A stretch of 53,935 bases of DNA from Candidatus Uhrbacteria bacterium RIFCSPHIGHO2_12_FULL_60_25 (GTDB lineage: Bacteria; Patescibacteriota; Patescibacteriia; 2-12-FULL-60-25): NCBI GenBank assembly GCA_001791275.1, contig MGEH01000004.1:38934-92868 (forward strand). The letters are read 5' to 3'. Position 1 is the stretch's first letter, and the number at the start of each line of letters is the position of its first letter. Shown here piece after piece: positions 1 through 10,100 of the stretch. The notes beneath the pieces are model-generated. The model was not told the DNA's origin. It saw only the letters and a program-made list of their open reading frames with translations, and searched no databases. A program made the position numbers and the translations under genes.

Positions 1-237
1 CGGCATGACGATATATGAATCCAAACGCACATGTTTGTAATGTTTTGGAACGTCTTTTAACGATTGTTTCGCGATATACCCAAACCGACTCAACACCATC
101 TTTCCATCAACGACGTCGCCGAAGACGCACTGTCTGTTTTTCACGCAAATCGTTATGAAATACCAACCCGGCACCGAATAATCGTAGTCGGGCATGCGGA
201 TTGATCTGCGGCCTCGGAATTCCCAGGTAAATGTCAT
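1..237 (-). mobile_element. Partial REP-associated tyrosine transposase (RAYT, Y1_Tnp/IS200-like), N-terminus only, cut by window edge
   Basis: My own translation of the reverse complement: MTFTWEFRGRRSIRMPDYDYSVPGWYFITICVKNRQCVFGDVVDGKMVLSRFGYIAKQSLKDVPKHYKHVRLDSYIVMP. It matches the RAYT N-terminal pattern RRSIRxxxYDYSxPGxYFITICxxNRxCxFGxxxxGxM...LDxxxxMP. Not in the ORF track because it has no stop inside the window. Confidence 0.85.
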
Positions 238-305
238 GCATATATATTCAGTCTCAAATAGATGTCGTCGCGTCAAGGCCTGTTTTTTCCGCTCCATTGC
301 GATAA

Positions 306-1556
306 GTGCTCAATTTCGATAGTCTTATGGTCATGTCGAAGGTCTCCACCGACGCGAACGCCATCAAGCGCTTCCTCACGCGTGGCGTTGAGAACGTGTA
401 CCCGAACCGCGATGCGGTCGAAGCGGCCTTGAAGTCCGGACGACGGCTTCGCGTGTACCTGGGCGTGGACCCCACGGGTCCGTCATTGCACCTTGGTCAC
501 GCCATCCCCATGCGGAAGTTGGCAGAACTCCAGGCGCTCGGTCACGAGGTCATTCTCTTGATCGGCGACTTTACGGCCATGATCGGGGACCCCACGGACA
601 AGTCGGCAACGCGGAAGCGTCTCACGCGTGCGGAAGTTCTCAAGAACGCGAAAGACTACCAGGGGCAAGCGTCGAACATTCTATCCTTCACGGGGAAAAA
701 TCCCGCGACGTTGAAATATAATTCGTCTTGGTTGGGCAAGATGTCGTTTGAGGACGTCTTGGAATTATCCGTGCACTTCACGATCCAGCAGCTTGGGGAA
801 CGCGACATGTTTCAGAACAGAACGAAGGAAGGCAAGCCGGTACACCTGAATGAATTTCTGTACCCGCTCATGCAGGCACAGGACTCGGTCGCGATGGATG
901 TCGACATGGAAGTCGGCGGCAACGATCAGACGTTCAACATGCTGGCCGGCCGCACGCTCATGAAAGCCGTGAAGGGGAAGGAGAAATTCGTGCTCACGAC
1001 CAAACTGCTCGTTGATCCGTCGGGCAAGAAGATGGGCAAGACCGAGGGGAACATGATCGCGCTCTCGGACAGCCCGGAAGACATGTACGGGAAGGTCATG
1101 AGCTGGACCGACGGGATGATCGTACCGGGGTTCGAACTGGTCACGGATGTTCCCGATGATGAGATTGAGTCCATGCGAAAGCAAATGTCTGCTGGTGCGA
1201 ATCCAATGCCGTTCAAACGTCAGCTCGCACGCGACGTCGTGAAGGCGTTCGCAGGGGAGAAAGCGGCCAAAGCGGCGGAGGCGCACTTTTCGAAGGTTCA
1301 TCAGGCACATGAGACTCCAGAGGAAATGCCGGAATATAGGGTCCGTGGGAAGCCTGTCCCGAGCGGAGTCGAGGGATGGTCCGTGGTGGATGCTCTTGTT
1401 GAGACACAACTCGTCTCGTCCAAGTCCGATGCGCGGCGCCAAGTCGAGCAAGGCGGCGTCAAAGTGGACGGGAAGGTCGTGAAGGACGTGAACGCCACGG
1501 TCAAGGCGGGAATGGTGATCCAGAAGGGGAAGAGACACTTTGTCCGATTGAGCTAA
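306..1556 (+). CDS. tyrS: Tyrosyl-tRNA synthetase
   Basis: HLGH motif (LHLGHAIPMRKL), KMGKTEGN loop, C-terminal S4-like domain; actual start may be an internal Met. Confidence 0.93.
   Translation: MLNFDSLMVMSKVSTDANAIKRFLTRGVENVYPNRDAVEAALKSGRRLRVYLGVDPTGPSLHLGHAIPMRKLAELQALGHEVILLIGDFTAMIGDPTDKSATRKRLTRAEVLKNAKDYQGQASNILSFTGKNPATLKYNSSWLGKMSFEDVLELSVHFTIQQLGERDMFQNRTKEGKPVHLNEFLYPLMQAQDSVAMDVDMEVGGNDQTFNMLAGRTLMKAVKGKEKFVLTTKLLVDPSGKKMGKTEGNMIALSDSPEDMYGKVMSWTDGMIVPGFELVTDVPDDEIESMRKQMSAGANPMPFKRQLARDVVKAFAGEKAAKAAEAHFSKVHQAHETPEEMPEYRVRGKPVPSGVEGWSVVDALVETQLVSSKSDARRQVEQGGVKVDGKVVKDVNATVKAGMVIQKGKRHFVRLS
1340..1386 (+). repeat. 47-bp repeat GGTCCGTGG...CCTGTCCCGAGCGGAGTCGAGGGAT...GGTCCGTGG inserted in frame in tyrS
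   Basis: Same arrangement and 38-bp spacing of the GGTCCGTGG direct repeats as at 39495-39541; encodes PVPSGVEGWSVV. Confidence 0.8.
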
Positions 1557-3398
1557 ATGCCAAGTTTTTGGTTGCATGTGAAGTCACACGTTGCGCAGCG
1601 CTTGACCAGCGCGAGCGGCGTGAAGGTGACCCCGGACGATCTCGTCGCGCCGCCGCGGCCGGAGTTGGGCGACCTGGCGTTCGGGTGCTTCAAAGTCGCG
1701 AAGACACTGGGAAAGAATCCGGCCGAAGCCGCCAAAGACGTGGTGGCGAAGTTCGGGTCCGCCGACCACCTCGTGGCGTCTGCCTCGGCCGACGGGCCGT
1801 TCGTGAACGTGACCTTGAATACCGGTGAGTTCATCCACCGCGTGATCCGGGACGTTGAGGCGGCGGGCGCTGCGTACGGGTCGACCGACGCGGGGAAGGG
1901 GAAGGCGCTCATGCTCGAGTACGCCCAGCCGAACACGCACAAAGAGATGCATGTCGGTCATCTTCGCAATCTCGTGCTCGGCGCATCGCTCGTCAAAATC
2001 CTCTCCCACGCCGGGTGGAAGGTGATTCCCGCGAGCTACCACGGCGACGTGGGCGCGCACGTGGCGAAATGCCTGTGGTGGTTCGTCGAAAAGTCGCGCG
2101 ACAACGGCGTCGGCACGACGTCTCCGGAATCAGAAACGAAAAAATCCAAAAAGAAAATCGTCGACGAGAAACGCAGCGCCGCCATGGGCCTGTCGGAGAA
2201 AGAAGTCGATGCCTTCCTCGCGGCCGTGCCGCGCGAGAAGAAGACAGGGAAGTACCTCGGCGAGATCTACACGCAGGCGTCGCGTGAAGTGGAGACGCAC
2301 GAGGAGAACAAGCACACCGTGTCCGCTGTCCAGAAGGCGCTCGAGAGCCACGATCCCATCTGGAACAAACTCTGGCTCGAGACGCGGCGCTGGTCGCTCG
2401 ATGAGTTCACGGAACTGTTCGACGAACTCGGGATCAAGATCGAACGGCAGTACCTCGAGTCCGAAGTCGTGGACGAAGGCCAGAAGATCGTTGACCAGCT
2501 TCTGACCAAGGGCGTCGCAAAGGTGAGCGAGGGCGCAGTCATCGTCGATTTGGAGGGAAAGAAGCTCGGGATGTTCCTCATCCGGAAGTCGGACGGCACG
2601 TCGCTCTACGCCACGAAAGACCTCGCGCTCGCGTACCTGAAACAGCGCGAATACCCGAAACTCGGGCGCTCCGTCCTGCTCGTGGATGGGCGACAATCCC
2701 TCTATTTCAAGCAGCTTTTTGAGACATTGAAGCTCATGGGGTACACGGTTCCGACCGAGCACGTCGGGTATGAGTTCGTCACGTTGAAGAGCGGCGCCAT
2801 GTCTTCACGCGAGGGGAACATCGTGACGTACCAGTCGTTCCGCGACGAGGTGTTGAAGAAGACGCGTGAGGAGACGGTGAAGCGTCACGCGGATTGGAAC
2901 GACGGCAAAGTGACATACACGAGTTGGGCGGTGGCCCTCGCCGGGATGAAATTTGGGATGCTCCGGCAGGACGCGGACAAGGTGTTCATGTTTGATCTTG
3001 ATGCCGCTCTCTCGTTCGAAGGTCAGACCGGGCCGTACGTGCAGTATACGATCGTCCGTCTCACGTCCATTTTGAAGAAGGCCGGGAACCCGTCGCTCGG
3101 TGGGGGCGATACGCCCGACTGCCGGATTCTGAAAGAGCCGACCGAGAAAGCGCTCGTGCTTTCTCTCGCGCGATTCAACGATGTCTTTCAGCGATCTGCA
3201 GACGACATGCGGCCGAACCGAATCGCAGAGTGGTGCATCGAGACGTCGCAACTTGCGAACGCATTTTATCGCGACGTAAAAGTCATCGGCGCGTCGGACG
3301 CGGAGCGCGATGCGCGACTCCGTCTCGTCTCCGCGGCGAAGGACGCGTTGACTGTAGGTCTCGATTTGCTCGGCATCCCCGTTCCGGAGGAGATGTAG
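1557..3398 (+). CDS. argS: Arginyl-tRNA synthetase
   Basis: Class I HxGH (HVGHLRNLVLGASLVKIL) and the typical C-terminal anticodon-binding domain. Confidence 0.93.
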   Translation: MPSFWLHVKSHVAQRLTSASGVKVTPDDLVAPPRPELGDLAFGCFKVAKTLGKNPAEAAKDVVAKFGSADHLVASASADGPFVNVTLNTGEFIHRVIRDVEAAGAAYGSTDAGKGKALMLEYAQPNTHKEMHVGHLRNLVLGASLVKILSHAGWKVIPASYHGDVGAHVAKCLWWFVEKSRDNGVGTTSPESETKKSKKKIVDEKRSAAMGLSEKEVDAFLAAVPREKKTGKYLGEIYTQASREVETHEENKHTVSAVQKALESHDPIWNKLWLETRRWSLDEFTELFDELGIKIERQYLESEVVDEGQKIVDQLLTKGVAKVSEGAVIVDLEGKKLGMFLIRKSDGTSLYATKDLALAYLKQREYPKLGRSVLLVDGRQSLYFKQLFETLKLMGYTVPTEHVGYEFVTLKSGAMSSREGNIVTYQSFRDEVLKKTREETVKRHADWNDGKVTYTSWAVALAGMKFGMLRQDADKVFMFDLDAALSFEGQTGPYVQYTIVRLTSILKKAGNPSLGGGDTPDCRILKEPTEKALVLSLARFNDVFQRSADDMRPNRIAEWCIETSQLANAFYRDVKVIGASDAERDARLRLVSAAKDALTVGLDLLGIPVPEEM

Positions 3399-3478
3399 GT
3401 AATGATTCATCACAGGGTTCTTTGGAACGACCCAATGGATTGACGTTGGAGTCGTTCTCATCGTACCGTAGGCGCACT

Positions 3479-3970
3479 ATGTCCATGTTTACGACCCAAA
3501 AACGCGCGGATAGCGCATCCCCCTACTATCCGTCGGATTCCCAGTCTTCGTCATCGAATACGGGAGCGAATAAGACGATCATTGCCCGAGGAGTGAAAGT
3601 GGAAGGCGACTTCATGAGCCAGGGCGACGTGGTGATCGAAGGAGAAGTTCACGGGAAGGTCGCGACGACCGGCACGCTCACGGTCGGGTCCGAGGCGGTG
3701 ATCAAAGCGGACGTGACCGCCGACGAAGCGATTATTTCCGGCTTGGTCGAAGGGAACCTCCATGTAAAGAAACAGGCCGTGCTCCACGCGAGCGCGAAAG
3801 TTAAAGGAGACCTCACGGTCGAACGCGCAACGATCGAGAGCGGTGCCGTGCTGGAAGGGAAGGTCCAGATCGGCCAGACCGCATCGGCGTCCGCGCCCGT
3901 GAGGACGAATCATCGGCCGGTCGCGAAATCCGTACCGACGCCGGCTGTCGAGATGGCAGCGGCGGAGTAA
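3479..3970 (+). CDS. Bactofilin-family protein (DUF583)
   Basis: GVKVEGDFMSQGDVVIEGEVHGKVATTGTLTVGSEAVIKADVTADEAIISGLVEGNL, a right-handed beta-helix bactofilin pattern; start at MSMFTTQ. Confidence 0.85.
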   Translation: MSMFTTQKRADSASPYYPSDSQSSSSNTGANKTIIARGVKVEGDFMSQGDVVIEGEVHGKVATTGTLTVGSEAVIKADVTADEAIISGLVEGNLHVKKQAVLHASAKVKGDLTVERATIESGAVLEGKVQIGQTASASAPVRTNHRPVAKSVPTPAVEMAAAE

Positions 3971-3973
3971 TAC

Positions 3974-4084
3974 GTCGGGAACCGGGAACCGGGAACCGGG
4001 AACGGGGAACCGGGAACGGGGAACCGGGAACCGGGAACCGCTCATATAAAAATAGTTCCCTGTTCCCGGATCCCGGTTCCCGTC
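3974..4084. repeat. Tandem heptamer (GGGAACC) hairpin
   Basis: GGGAACCGGGAACCGGGAACC... followed by ...GTTCCCGGATCCCGGTTCCCG; tandem array with an inverted partner. Confidence 0.85.
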
Positions 4085-4088
4085 AAGT

Positions 4089-4973
4089 ATGAACCGCCTC
4101 TACGCCTACCTGTACGACGATTTTTTGTCCGACAAGACGTACGAACGGGCGTTAGCGAACATTGAGACGCGCGCATCCGTCCTGGGGATCCAGGGGAGGG
4201 TCGCGCGTCTTGCGATTTTCCGCAGCGCGAAGGAACTCGTCGAAGGCCTGGTGCGCGAAGGCGCGGAAACGATCGTGGTCGTGGGGAACGACCGGACGCT
4301 CGAAAAGACCATGTGGTTTTTGCCGGATCTGCCCATCACGGTCGGCTTCCTGCCTGTGACCGAACCATCATCCATCGCGACCATGCTCGGGATTCCGGTC
4401 GGCGATACGGCGTGCGACGTTCTCGCCGCGCGACGTGTGGAAACGCTCGACGTCGGCAAGCTCGACGACCGGTACTTCCTCACGGAAGTGACGCTGGAAG
4501 CAACGAAAGCAACGGTGGACATCGAAGGACAGTATCGCGTGTCGCCCGACCGCGGCGGGTCCATCGCCATCCGGAACCTGGGGAACATGAACAAGGACGG
4601 GATCGCGAGCGCGGACGCGCGCGACGGGATGCTCGAAGTTGTCGTGAAGCCGCTTGACCCAGATGCCAAACGTGGGAACTTTTTGTTCCCAAAGCCTGCT
4701 CAACATCGTGAAGAGACCAAGGTCCTGCTCAAGAATGGTGCGATCCTTTCGGACGAACCCGTGGACGTAATTGTGGACGGCCATCGCATGAACGGGTTCA
4801 CGTTCCGGCTCGGCATCACGCCGAAGAAACTCAAGCTCATCACGGGGAGGAACAAGCGGCTTTCTCCCGCGGTGAATGACTTGTCGAAAGCGCCGGCCTT
4901 TGATACATTCACGCCCGCTCTGGAACGCGCCTGGTCAAATACGCACGGGTGGCGGAACTGGTATACGCGCTAG
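4089..4973 (+). CDS. Diacylglycerol kinase/LCB5-like lipid kinase domain protein
   Basis: DAGK_cat-like layout (AETIVVVGNDRTLEKTMWFLPDLPITVGFLPVTEPSSIATMLGIP) and the C-terminal domain typical of lipid/NAD-type kinases. Confidence 0.65.
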   Translation: MNRLYAYLYDDFLSDKTYERALANIETRASVLGIQGRVARLAIFRSAKELVEGLVREGAETIVVVGNDRTLEKTMWFLPDLPITVGFLPVTEPSSIATMLGIPVGDTACDVLAARRVETLDVGKLDDRYFLTEVTLEATKATVDIEGQYRVSPDRGGSIAIRNLGNMNKDGIASADARDGMLEVVVKPLDPDAKRGNFLFPKPAQHREETKVLLKNGAILSDEPVDVIVDGHRMNGFTFRLGITPKKLKLITGRNKRLSPAVNDLSKAPAFDTFTPALERAWSNTHGWRNWYTR

Positions 4974-5029
4974 CTTGAGGTGCTAGTGGGGGCAACCCCG
5001 TGGAGGTTCAAGTCCTCTCCCGTGCACCA
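4943..5029 (+). tRNA. tRNA-Leu(GAG)
   Basis: GCACGGG/CCCGTGC acceptor, anticodon loop TTGAGGT, long variable arm (GGGGGCAACCCCG), T-loop TTCAAGT, encoded CCA. Confidence 0.95.
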
Positions 5030-5032
5030 ACC

Positions 5033-5057
5033 TTTGCCCCGGCCTAAACGGCCGGGG
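5033..5057. terminator. Hairpin downstream of tRNA-Leu
   Basis: GCCCCGGCCtaaacGGCCGGGGC stem-loop. Confidence 0.6.
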
Positions 5058-5325
5058 CTTCGGTTGGCACAGCCATCGTATCAGGGAGAAGGTGTCGTTT
5101 TACAAAGGCGCATCCTGATCCAGATTTCAAATAGTGTTCGAATTGAGCCGCCTGTCTGATATTCGGAAACGCACAAAACCAAACCAGACCGTAGTTGCCG
5201 TTCTTTCTTGCCGTTGTCCGCGATATCTTCGAGTGATGCTCTTTGAGCCTGCGCCGCAGATCACGGGTCCACCCTTTATAGAGTGTACCGTCGAGACGAT
5301 GCTGGAGAATGTAGACGTAGATCAT
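5044..5325 (-). CDS. GIY-YIG domain small nuclease-like protein
   Basis: MIYVYILQHRLDGTLYKGWTRDLRRRLKEHHSKISRTTARK: GIY-YIG core (YVYIL / LYKGWT). Confidence 0.85.
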   Translation of the reverse strand: MIYVYILQHRLDGTLYKGWTRDLRRRLKEHHSKISRTTARKNGNYGLVWFCAFPNIRQAAQFEHYLKSGSGCAFVKRHLLPDTMAVPTEAPAV

Positions 5326-5371
5326 ACACTTTCATTCAGTACCACATTCCTTTTGGCCGTGCCATCCGAAG

Positions 5372-5398
5372 CCCCCCGCGGATGCGGGGGGCTTCGGA
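5372..5398. terminator. Hairpin downstream of tRNA-Val (minus strand)
   Basis: GAAGCCCCCCGCggatGCGGGGGGCTTC. Confidence 0.65.
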
Positions 5399-5475
5399 TG
5401 GTGGACGCTGTAGGACTCGAACCTACGACCTTCTCGGTGTAAACGAGACGCTCTAACCAACTGAGCTAAGCGTCC
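5399..5475 (-). tRNA. tRNA-Val(TAC)
   Basis: Reverse complement GGACGCTTAGCTCAGTTGGTTAGAGCGTCTCGTTTACACCGAGAAGGTCGTAGGTTCGAGTCCTACAGCGTCCACCA. Confidence 0.96.
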
Positions 5476-5585
5476 GATGGCACGCATCCTGACACATGTT
5501 GGAGCTCATGTCACCCGTTGACAGGCGGCGTTTTTGATACTTTCGTGAAGGGCCGGGTTTCGTTTTTGTCCGACCACGCGATACC

Positions 5586-6173
5586 GTGTTCGTCATGCAC
5601 GCGATCCTCGTCCACGGGTGGAAGGGCTGGCCGGAGAATGCCTGGTTCCCGTGGCTTCGTCGCGAGCTCGAGCGTCGCGGGTGGACGACCGAGGCGCTCG
5701 CCTTGCCGCGCCCCATCCTGCCGGACCGCCGCGAGTGGGTCCGGACGATCCGGAGCGCCATCACAGGATCGGACACGGTCCTCGTCGGCCACTCTCTCGG
5801 GTGTCTCGCCATCCTCTGGGCGCTCGATGAGCACGACGGTCCGCCGGTCGAACGCGTCGTCTGCGTCTCCGGCTTTGCCAGACCGTTCGTACCAATCCGG
5901 CAGTACCGCGAACAATGGTTCCCGCGCGATTTTGATTTCCAGGCTCTGAAGACGAAGGCGAAACACTGGTCCGTGATCCATGGATCGTTCGATCCGCTCG
6001 TCCCCGTGAACGAGGGGAGATGGCTCGCCGAACACCTCGGCGTCCCATTCACCCAGACGAAACGTTCCGGTCACCTGACTCAGGAAGAGCGTGCGTTCGA
6101 AGTTCCGGAGATTCTCGATGCGGTCCTGTCTCTCTTAGGGTGCGTTATCGACGCTGCGGCGCTCGACGGGTAG
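5586..6173 (+). CDS. Serine hydrolase, RBBP9/YdeN-like alpha/beta hydrolase
   Basis: HAILVHGWKG..., VLVGHSLGCLAILW nucleophile elbow, IHGSFDPLVPV. Confidence 0.8.
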   Translation: MFVMHAILVHGWKGWPENAWFPWLRRELERRGWTTEALALPRPILPDRREWVRTIRSAITGSDTVLVGHSLGCLAILWALDEHDGPPVERVVCVSGFARPFVPIRQYREQWFPRDFDFQALKTKAKHWSVIHGSFDPLVPVNEGRWLAEHLGVPFTQTKRSGHLTQEERAFEVPEILDAVLSLLGCVIDAAALDG

Positions 6174-6187
6174 TATTTCAGATATCT

Positions 6188-7006
6188 ATGCCACTCAGAG
6201 TTCTCGCCCTCGGGACCGGCAACTGTTCGAACGGGTACGCGCCACACACGGACCGGAAGCCGCCCGGATTCCTCGTGGACGCGGACGGCGTTCTGGTTCT
6301 CTTGGACTGTAGCGAAGGGATCCGTTATCGCCTTCAGGAGGCGGGGTATGAATACGGGCTTGTCCAGCATGTGGCGGTGACGCACGGCCACCCGGATCAC
6401 GCGTGCCTGCCGCAGTTCCTCCAGGCGAAGAGCTGCCGACGGCTGTGGGGGAAAGACCAGCCGGAGTTTGGCGTCTGCACCGTGTACATGCCGTCCAAGC
6501 TCGTGAAAGGGTTTCAGACGGTGTGGGACTGGCACCAGCCGGAGAATGACGGCAAGTACTGGCCGGAGTTCACGCCGCGATTCGTCGCCATGGGGCAGGG
6601 GAGCGCGGTCGGGATCGCGCCCGACGTCACGCTAAAGTCGTTCCCCGTGTACCACGGGTTCGGCAGGCACCCGGCCGTGGCCTACCGGCTTGAGACGCCG
6701 CACGGCGTTGTCGCGTACTCCGGGGACTCCGCGATTTGCGACGGGTTGGTCGAGGCGGCTCGGAACGCGGACCTCTTCATCTGTGAGCAGTCGTTCCGCA
6801 TCGGGTACAAGGACACGGCGCGATACGGCCACCTCACGCCGCGCGAAGTCGGAGAAGTCTGCAAACGCGCCGGCGCCGAGAAAGTCAGGCTGACTCATTA
6901 CGTCGGACTCGATAAGGCGTCGGACGTCCTTGAGGAAATCAAAAAAGGCGGGTTTAATGGAGACGTAAAACACGCGAAAGACGGGGAAGAATGGACGGTC
7001 GCGTAA
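6188..7006 (+). CDS. MBL-fold metal-dependent hydrolase (RNase Z-like)
   Basis: VTHGHPDHACLP (HxHxDH-like) and YSGDSAICDGLVEAARNADLFICEQSF. Confidence 0.8.
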   Translation: MPLRVLALGTGNCSNGYAPHTDRKPPGFLVDADGVLVLLDCSEGIRYRLQEAGYEYGLVQHVAVTHGHPDHACLPQFLQAKSCRRLWGKDQPEFGVCTVYMPSKLVKGFQTVWDWHQPENDGKYWPEFTPRFVAMGQGSAVGIAPDVTLKSFPVYHGFGRHPAVAYRLETPHGVVAYSGDSAICDGLVEAARNADLFICEQSFRIGYKDTARYGHLTPREVGEVCKRAGAEKVRLTHYVGLDKASDVLEEIKKGGFNGDVKHAKDGEEWTVA

Positions 7007-7165
7007 GCGCCTGTCCACAGGTGAGCCGCCCCCGTGTGGTACAATCCTTCCATACGGGGTTACCCCGTAAGAACTCAAGGGCAATGTTCTCGTTGCGTGA
7101 AAAAGTTGAAGCATAAGTTTTATTCATCATCGCGCCACCACGCGATGGTAATTTTCGTTTCTATT

Positions 7166-10100
7166 ATGAGGACTCCCCTCACGTTGGTCCGCGCAGCGCG
7201 CTCTATCATCCAGAGTGTCGTAGGTCGCGCAATTTCATTCACAATCGTTGCCTTCTCCATGCTCTCCGGGGCGGCACTGTTTGCCATCCCGGCGGCGCAC
7301 GCGGCGACGACCTGCCCCACGTCGGGAAATAACGTCACCATCGCGGCGGACTGCAGCTTCGATCCGGGGACGTATTCGTTTACAGGTACGTTCACCGTCA
7401 ACCCGGGCATCTTCGTGACCGCAGGTTTGGCCGCGTCACCTGGGCAGGTTGTCCTTCAATCGGACAACTTCTTGATAAACGGGGGCTACATCAATGCTAA
7501 TAGTATGGGCTATGCAGCCGGTGCCGGCCCAGCCGATGGCGCTGTTGGACAGGGCGGCGGCCACGGAGGTCAAGGCGGTTTCAATCCATCTTCCCCATAC
7601 GGTTCCATCACGCAACCGGTCACTCTCGGTTCGGGTACCGCCGCGGTAGGGGCCTCTCCGTCAGTACCGGGAGCCGGCGCGATTAAGCTCATCGCCACCG
7701 GAAGTGTGACGAACAACGGCAATATCACTGCGAGCGGCGAGTACCCCGGCGCCGGATGTTCACATAATGGCAGTGCCGGCGGCTCGATCTGGATCATCGC
7801 CACCACGGTCCAGGGGACCGGCGTCTTCAATGCGAACGGCGGTCCTGGCCACTCTTGCGGCAGTGGCATTATGAGCGGCGGGGGCGGCGGGCGCATCGCG
7901 ATCGAATGGAGCGTGGCAGGCACAGGCTTCCCGGTGCTCAATGCTCATGGCGGTTCCAGGACGTTCGGCGGACAGGCCGGTGGCGCTGGTACAATTTACT
8001 TGAAGGGCCCTGGCTCGACGTTCGGCAGTCTCACGATCGATAACGACACGTTGGGCGAAACCGGGGCCCAGACGCTGCTCGTCGCACCGTTGAGCCAGAC
8101 GTACGATAACCTCTCGGTAAAGAATTACGCCCTGTTCGACATTACGGCCGGGTATACGTTGACGGTCAATCCTGGAGGCTCGATCAGCGGTAATAGCAGC
8201 GCCTGGATCAATCTCGTAGGTCCCTCCAGCGTTCTGAACGCCCCGTCGGTCACGTCCGCGATCAGCGGCGTGAGTGTCTCGTGTACAGGCCAGCTCGGTG
8301 TGGTGAAGAACCTCACATACTCGGGAGGAACGTTTGATGACAATGACTGCAACTTCTCGGCCGGTCTCGACAACCTGACGATCGGCAGCGGCGGCACCTT
8401 CCGCCGCGGTGCCAGCACCACCCGCGTCGTGACGGGGAATATCACGGTCCAGAGCGGTGGCAACATCACGCACAAGGCGAACTTGACTTCGAAGCTTTAC
8501 ACGGCTGATTTTCAGGCCACGAACATCACGGTCAACGCTGGTGGCGCCATTCATGGCAACGGGCTCGGCTACAGATACAACAATGGTCCTGGCATGGGCA
8601 CCACTGGTGGTGCTGGCGGCAGCTACGGCGGTTATGGCGGCAATAACACCGTAAACGGCCCGTACGGCTCCATTACCCAGCCGTCGGACCTCGGTTCCAG
8701 CGGCTACACCAGTGTTGGAGTCTCCGGCGGCTTCGGCGGCGGCATGGTCAAGCTCGTGGCTTCAGGAACGCTCACCGTGAACGGTACCGTCGCCGCGGAC
8801 GGCGTAGGAACTGACGGTGGCGCTGGTTGTTCACGTAACGGCGGCTCCGGCGGTTCGGTCTGGGTCGATGCTGCGACGCTCGCCGGCACAGGCACGGTGA
8901 GCGCCATCGGCGGCGACGGCTACACCTGCGGCGCCGGTGATTTAAGCGGCGGGAGCGGTGGACGCATTGCCATCTACTACGGTGTGAGTACGGCCACACT
9001 CACTCGCACCGTCTACGGCGGCAGTCAAACCAACTATTACCCCATGTGGCAGGGCGGATCGGGGACCATCTTCGAGAAGGGTGCGAGCCAGTCTTTCGGA
9101 AACCTGACGGTTGACCGTGGAGCGCGCACCTTGGATGCGCCCACGCCGCTCGTCGCGCCGACCACACAGACGTATGACAGCATCGCTTCGAAGAACGGCG
9201 GTGTGCTCGATATCCCGAGCGGATACGCGGTAACGCTGAATACCGGCGGTACCATTGGCGGCGGCGGTGCCTCCCGCGGTTCGGTGAGGGTGAGCAGCGG
9301 CGCCACGCTGGCTCTGCCGGGACCGTCCTTCACGATGAACGACGGTCATGTCGTCGTCTACGGCACGCTCGCCAACGTGCAGAACCTGACTGTACAGAAC
9401 GGCAACCTCGACTATGTATCCGGCGCGTTTCCCGACCTGGTCAACGTGACCCTCGGTTCCGGTGGGAACTGGAGGTTTGCAACGACCGCGAATCTCAACC
9501 TTCCGGGTACGCTGACGATACAGAGCGGCGGCACCCTTACGCACTACAACAACACGAACACGCAGGCGTATACCGTCAATCTGACAGCAGCCAACGTGAA
9601 CGTGCAATCAGGCGGTTTGATTGATCTGAACGCCCGCGGCTATACCCAACAGAACGGACCGGGAGCGGGAGTTAATCTTGGATTCCCATTTGCTGTTGAT
9701 GGGTCCGGTGCTGGCCATGGTGGCGTGGGCGCTCCGGCGGGCAGCAGCCCGGGTGGCGGGACGTATGACTCCGCGTCGTCGCCTTCCCAATTGGGTTCCG
9801 GAGGCGGCAACGGTTACGGCCTCTACAGTGGTGGCACAGGCGGCGGCGCGACGAAGCTCACCGTTTCCGGGACACTTACCGTGAACGGGACCATCAGAGC
9901 GGATGCTGGCCCTGGCGGCCCCTATTATTATGTTTACTCTGGGGGCTCCGGCGGATCTCTCTGGATTGATACCGCCACGATCACCGGTAACGGGATGATC
10001 TCGGCGAAGGGTGGAGACAGCGGCTTCGGCGGCGGTTGCGGCGGCGGAGGACGGATCGCTATCTATTACTCCACCAACTCGTTCACGGGCGCAACGCCAT

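Noticed and set aside
765-1577. Long antisense ORFs opposite tyrS, argS, eno, miaA, gatB and others
   Set aside because: High-GC shadow ORFs opposite strongly supported genes; no domain signatures.
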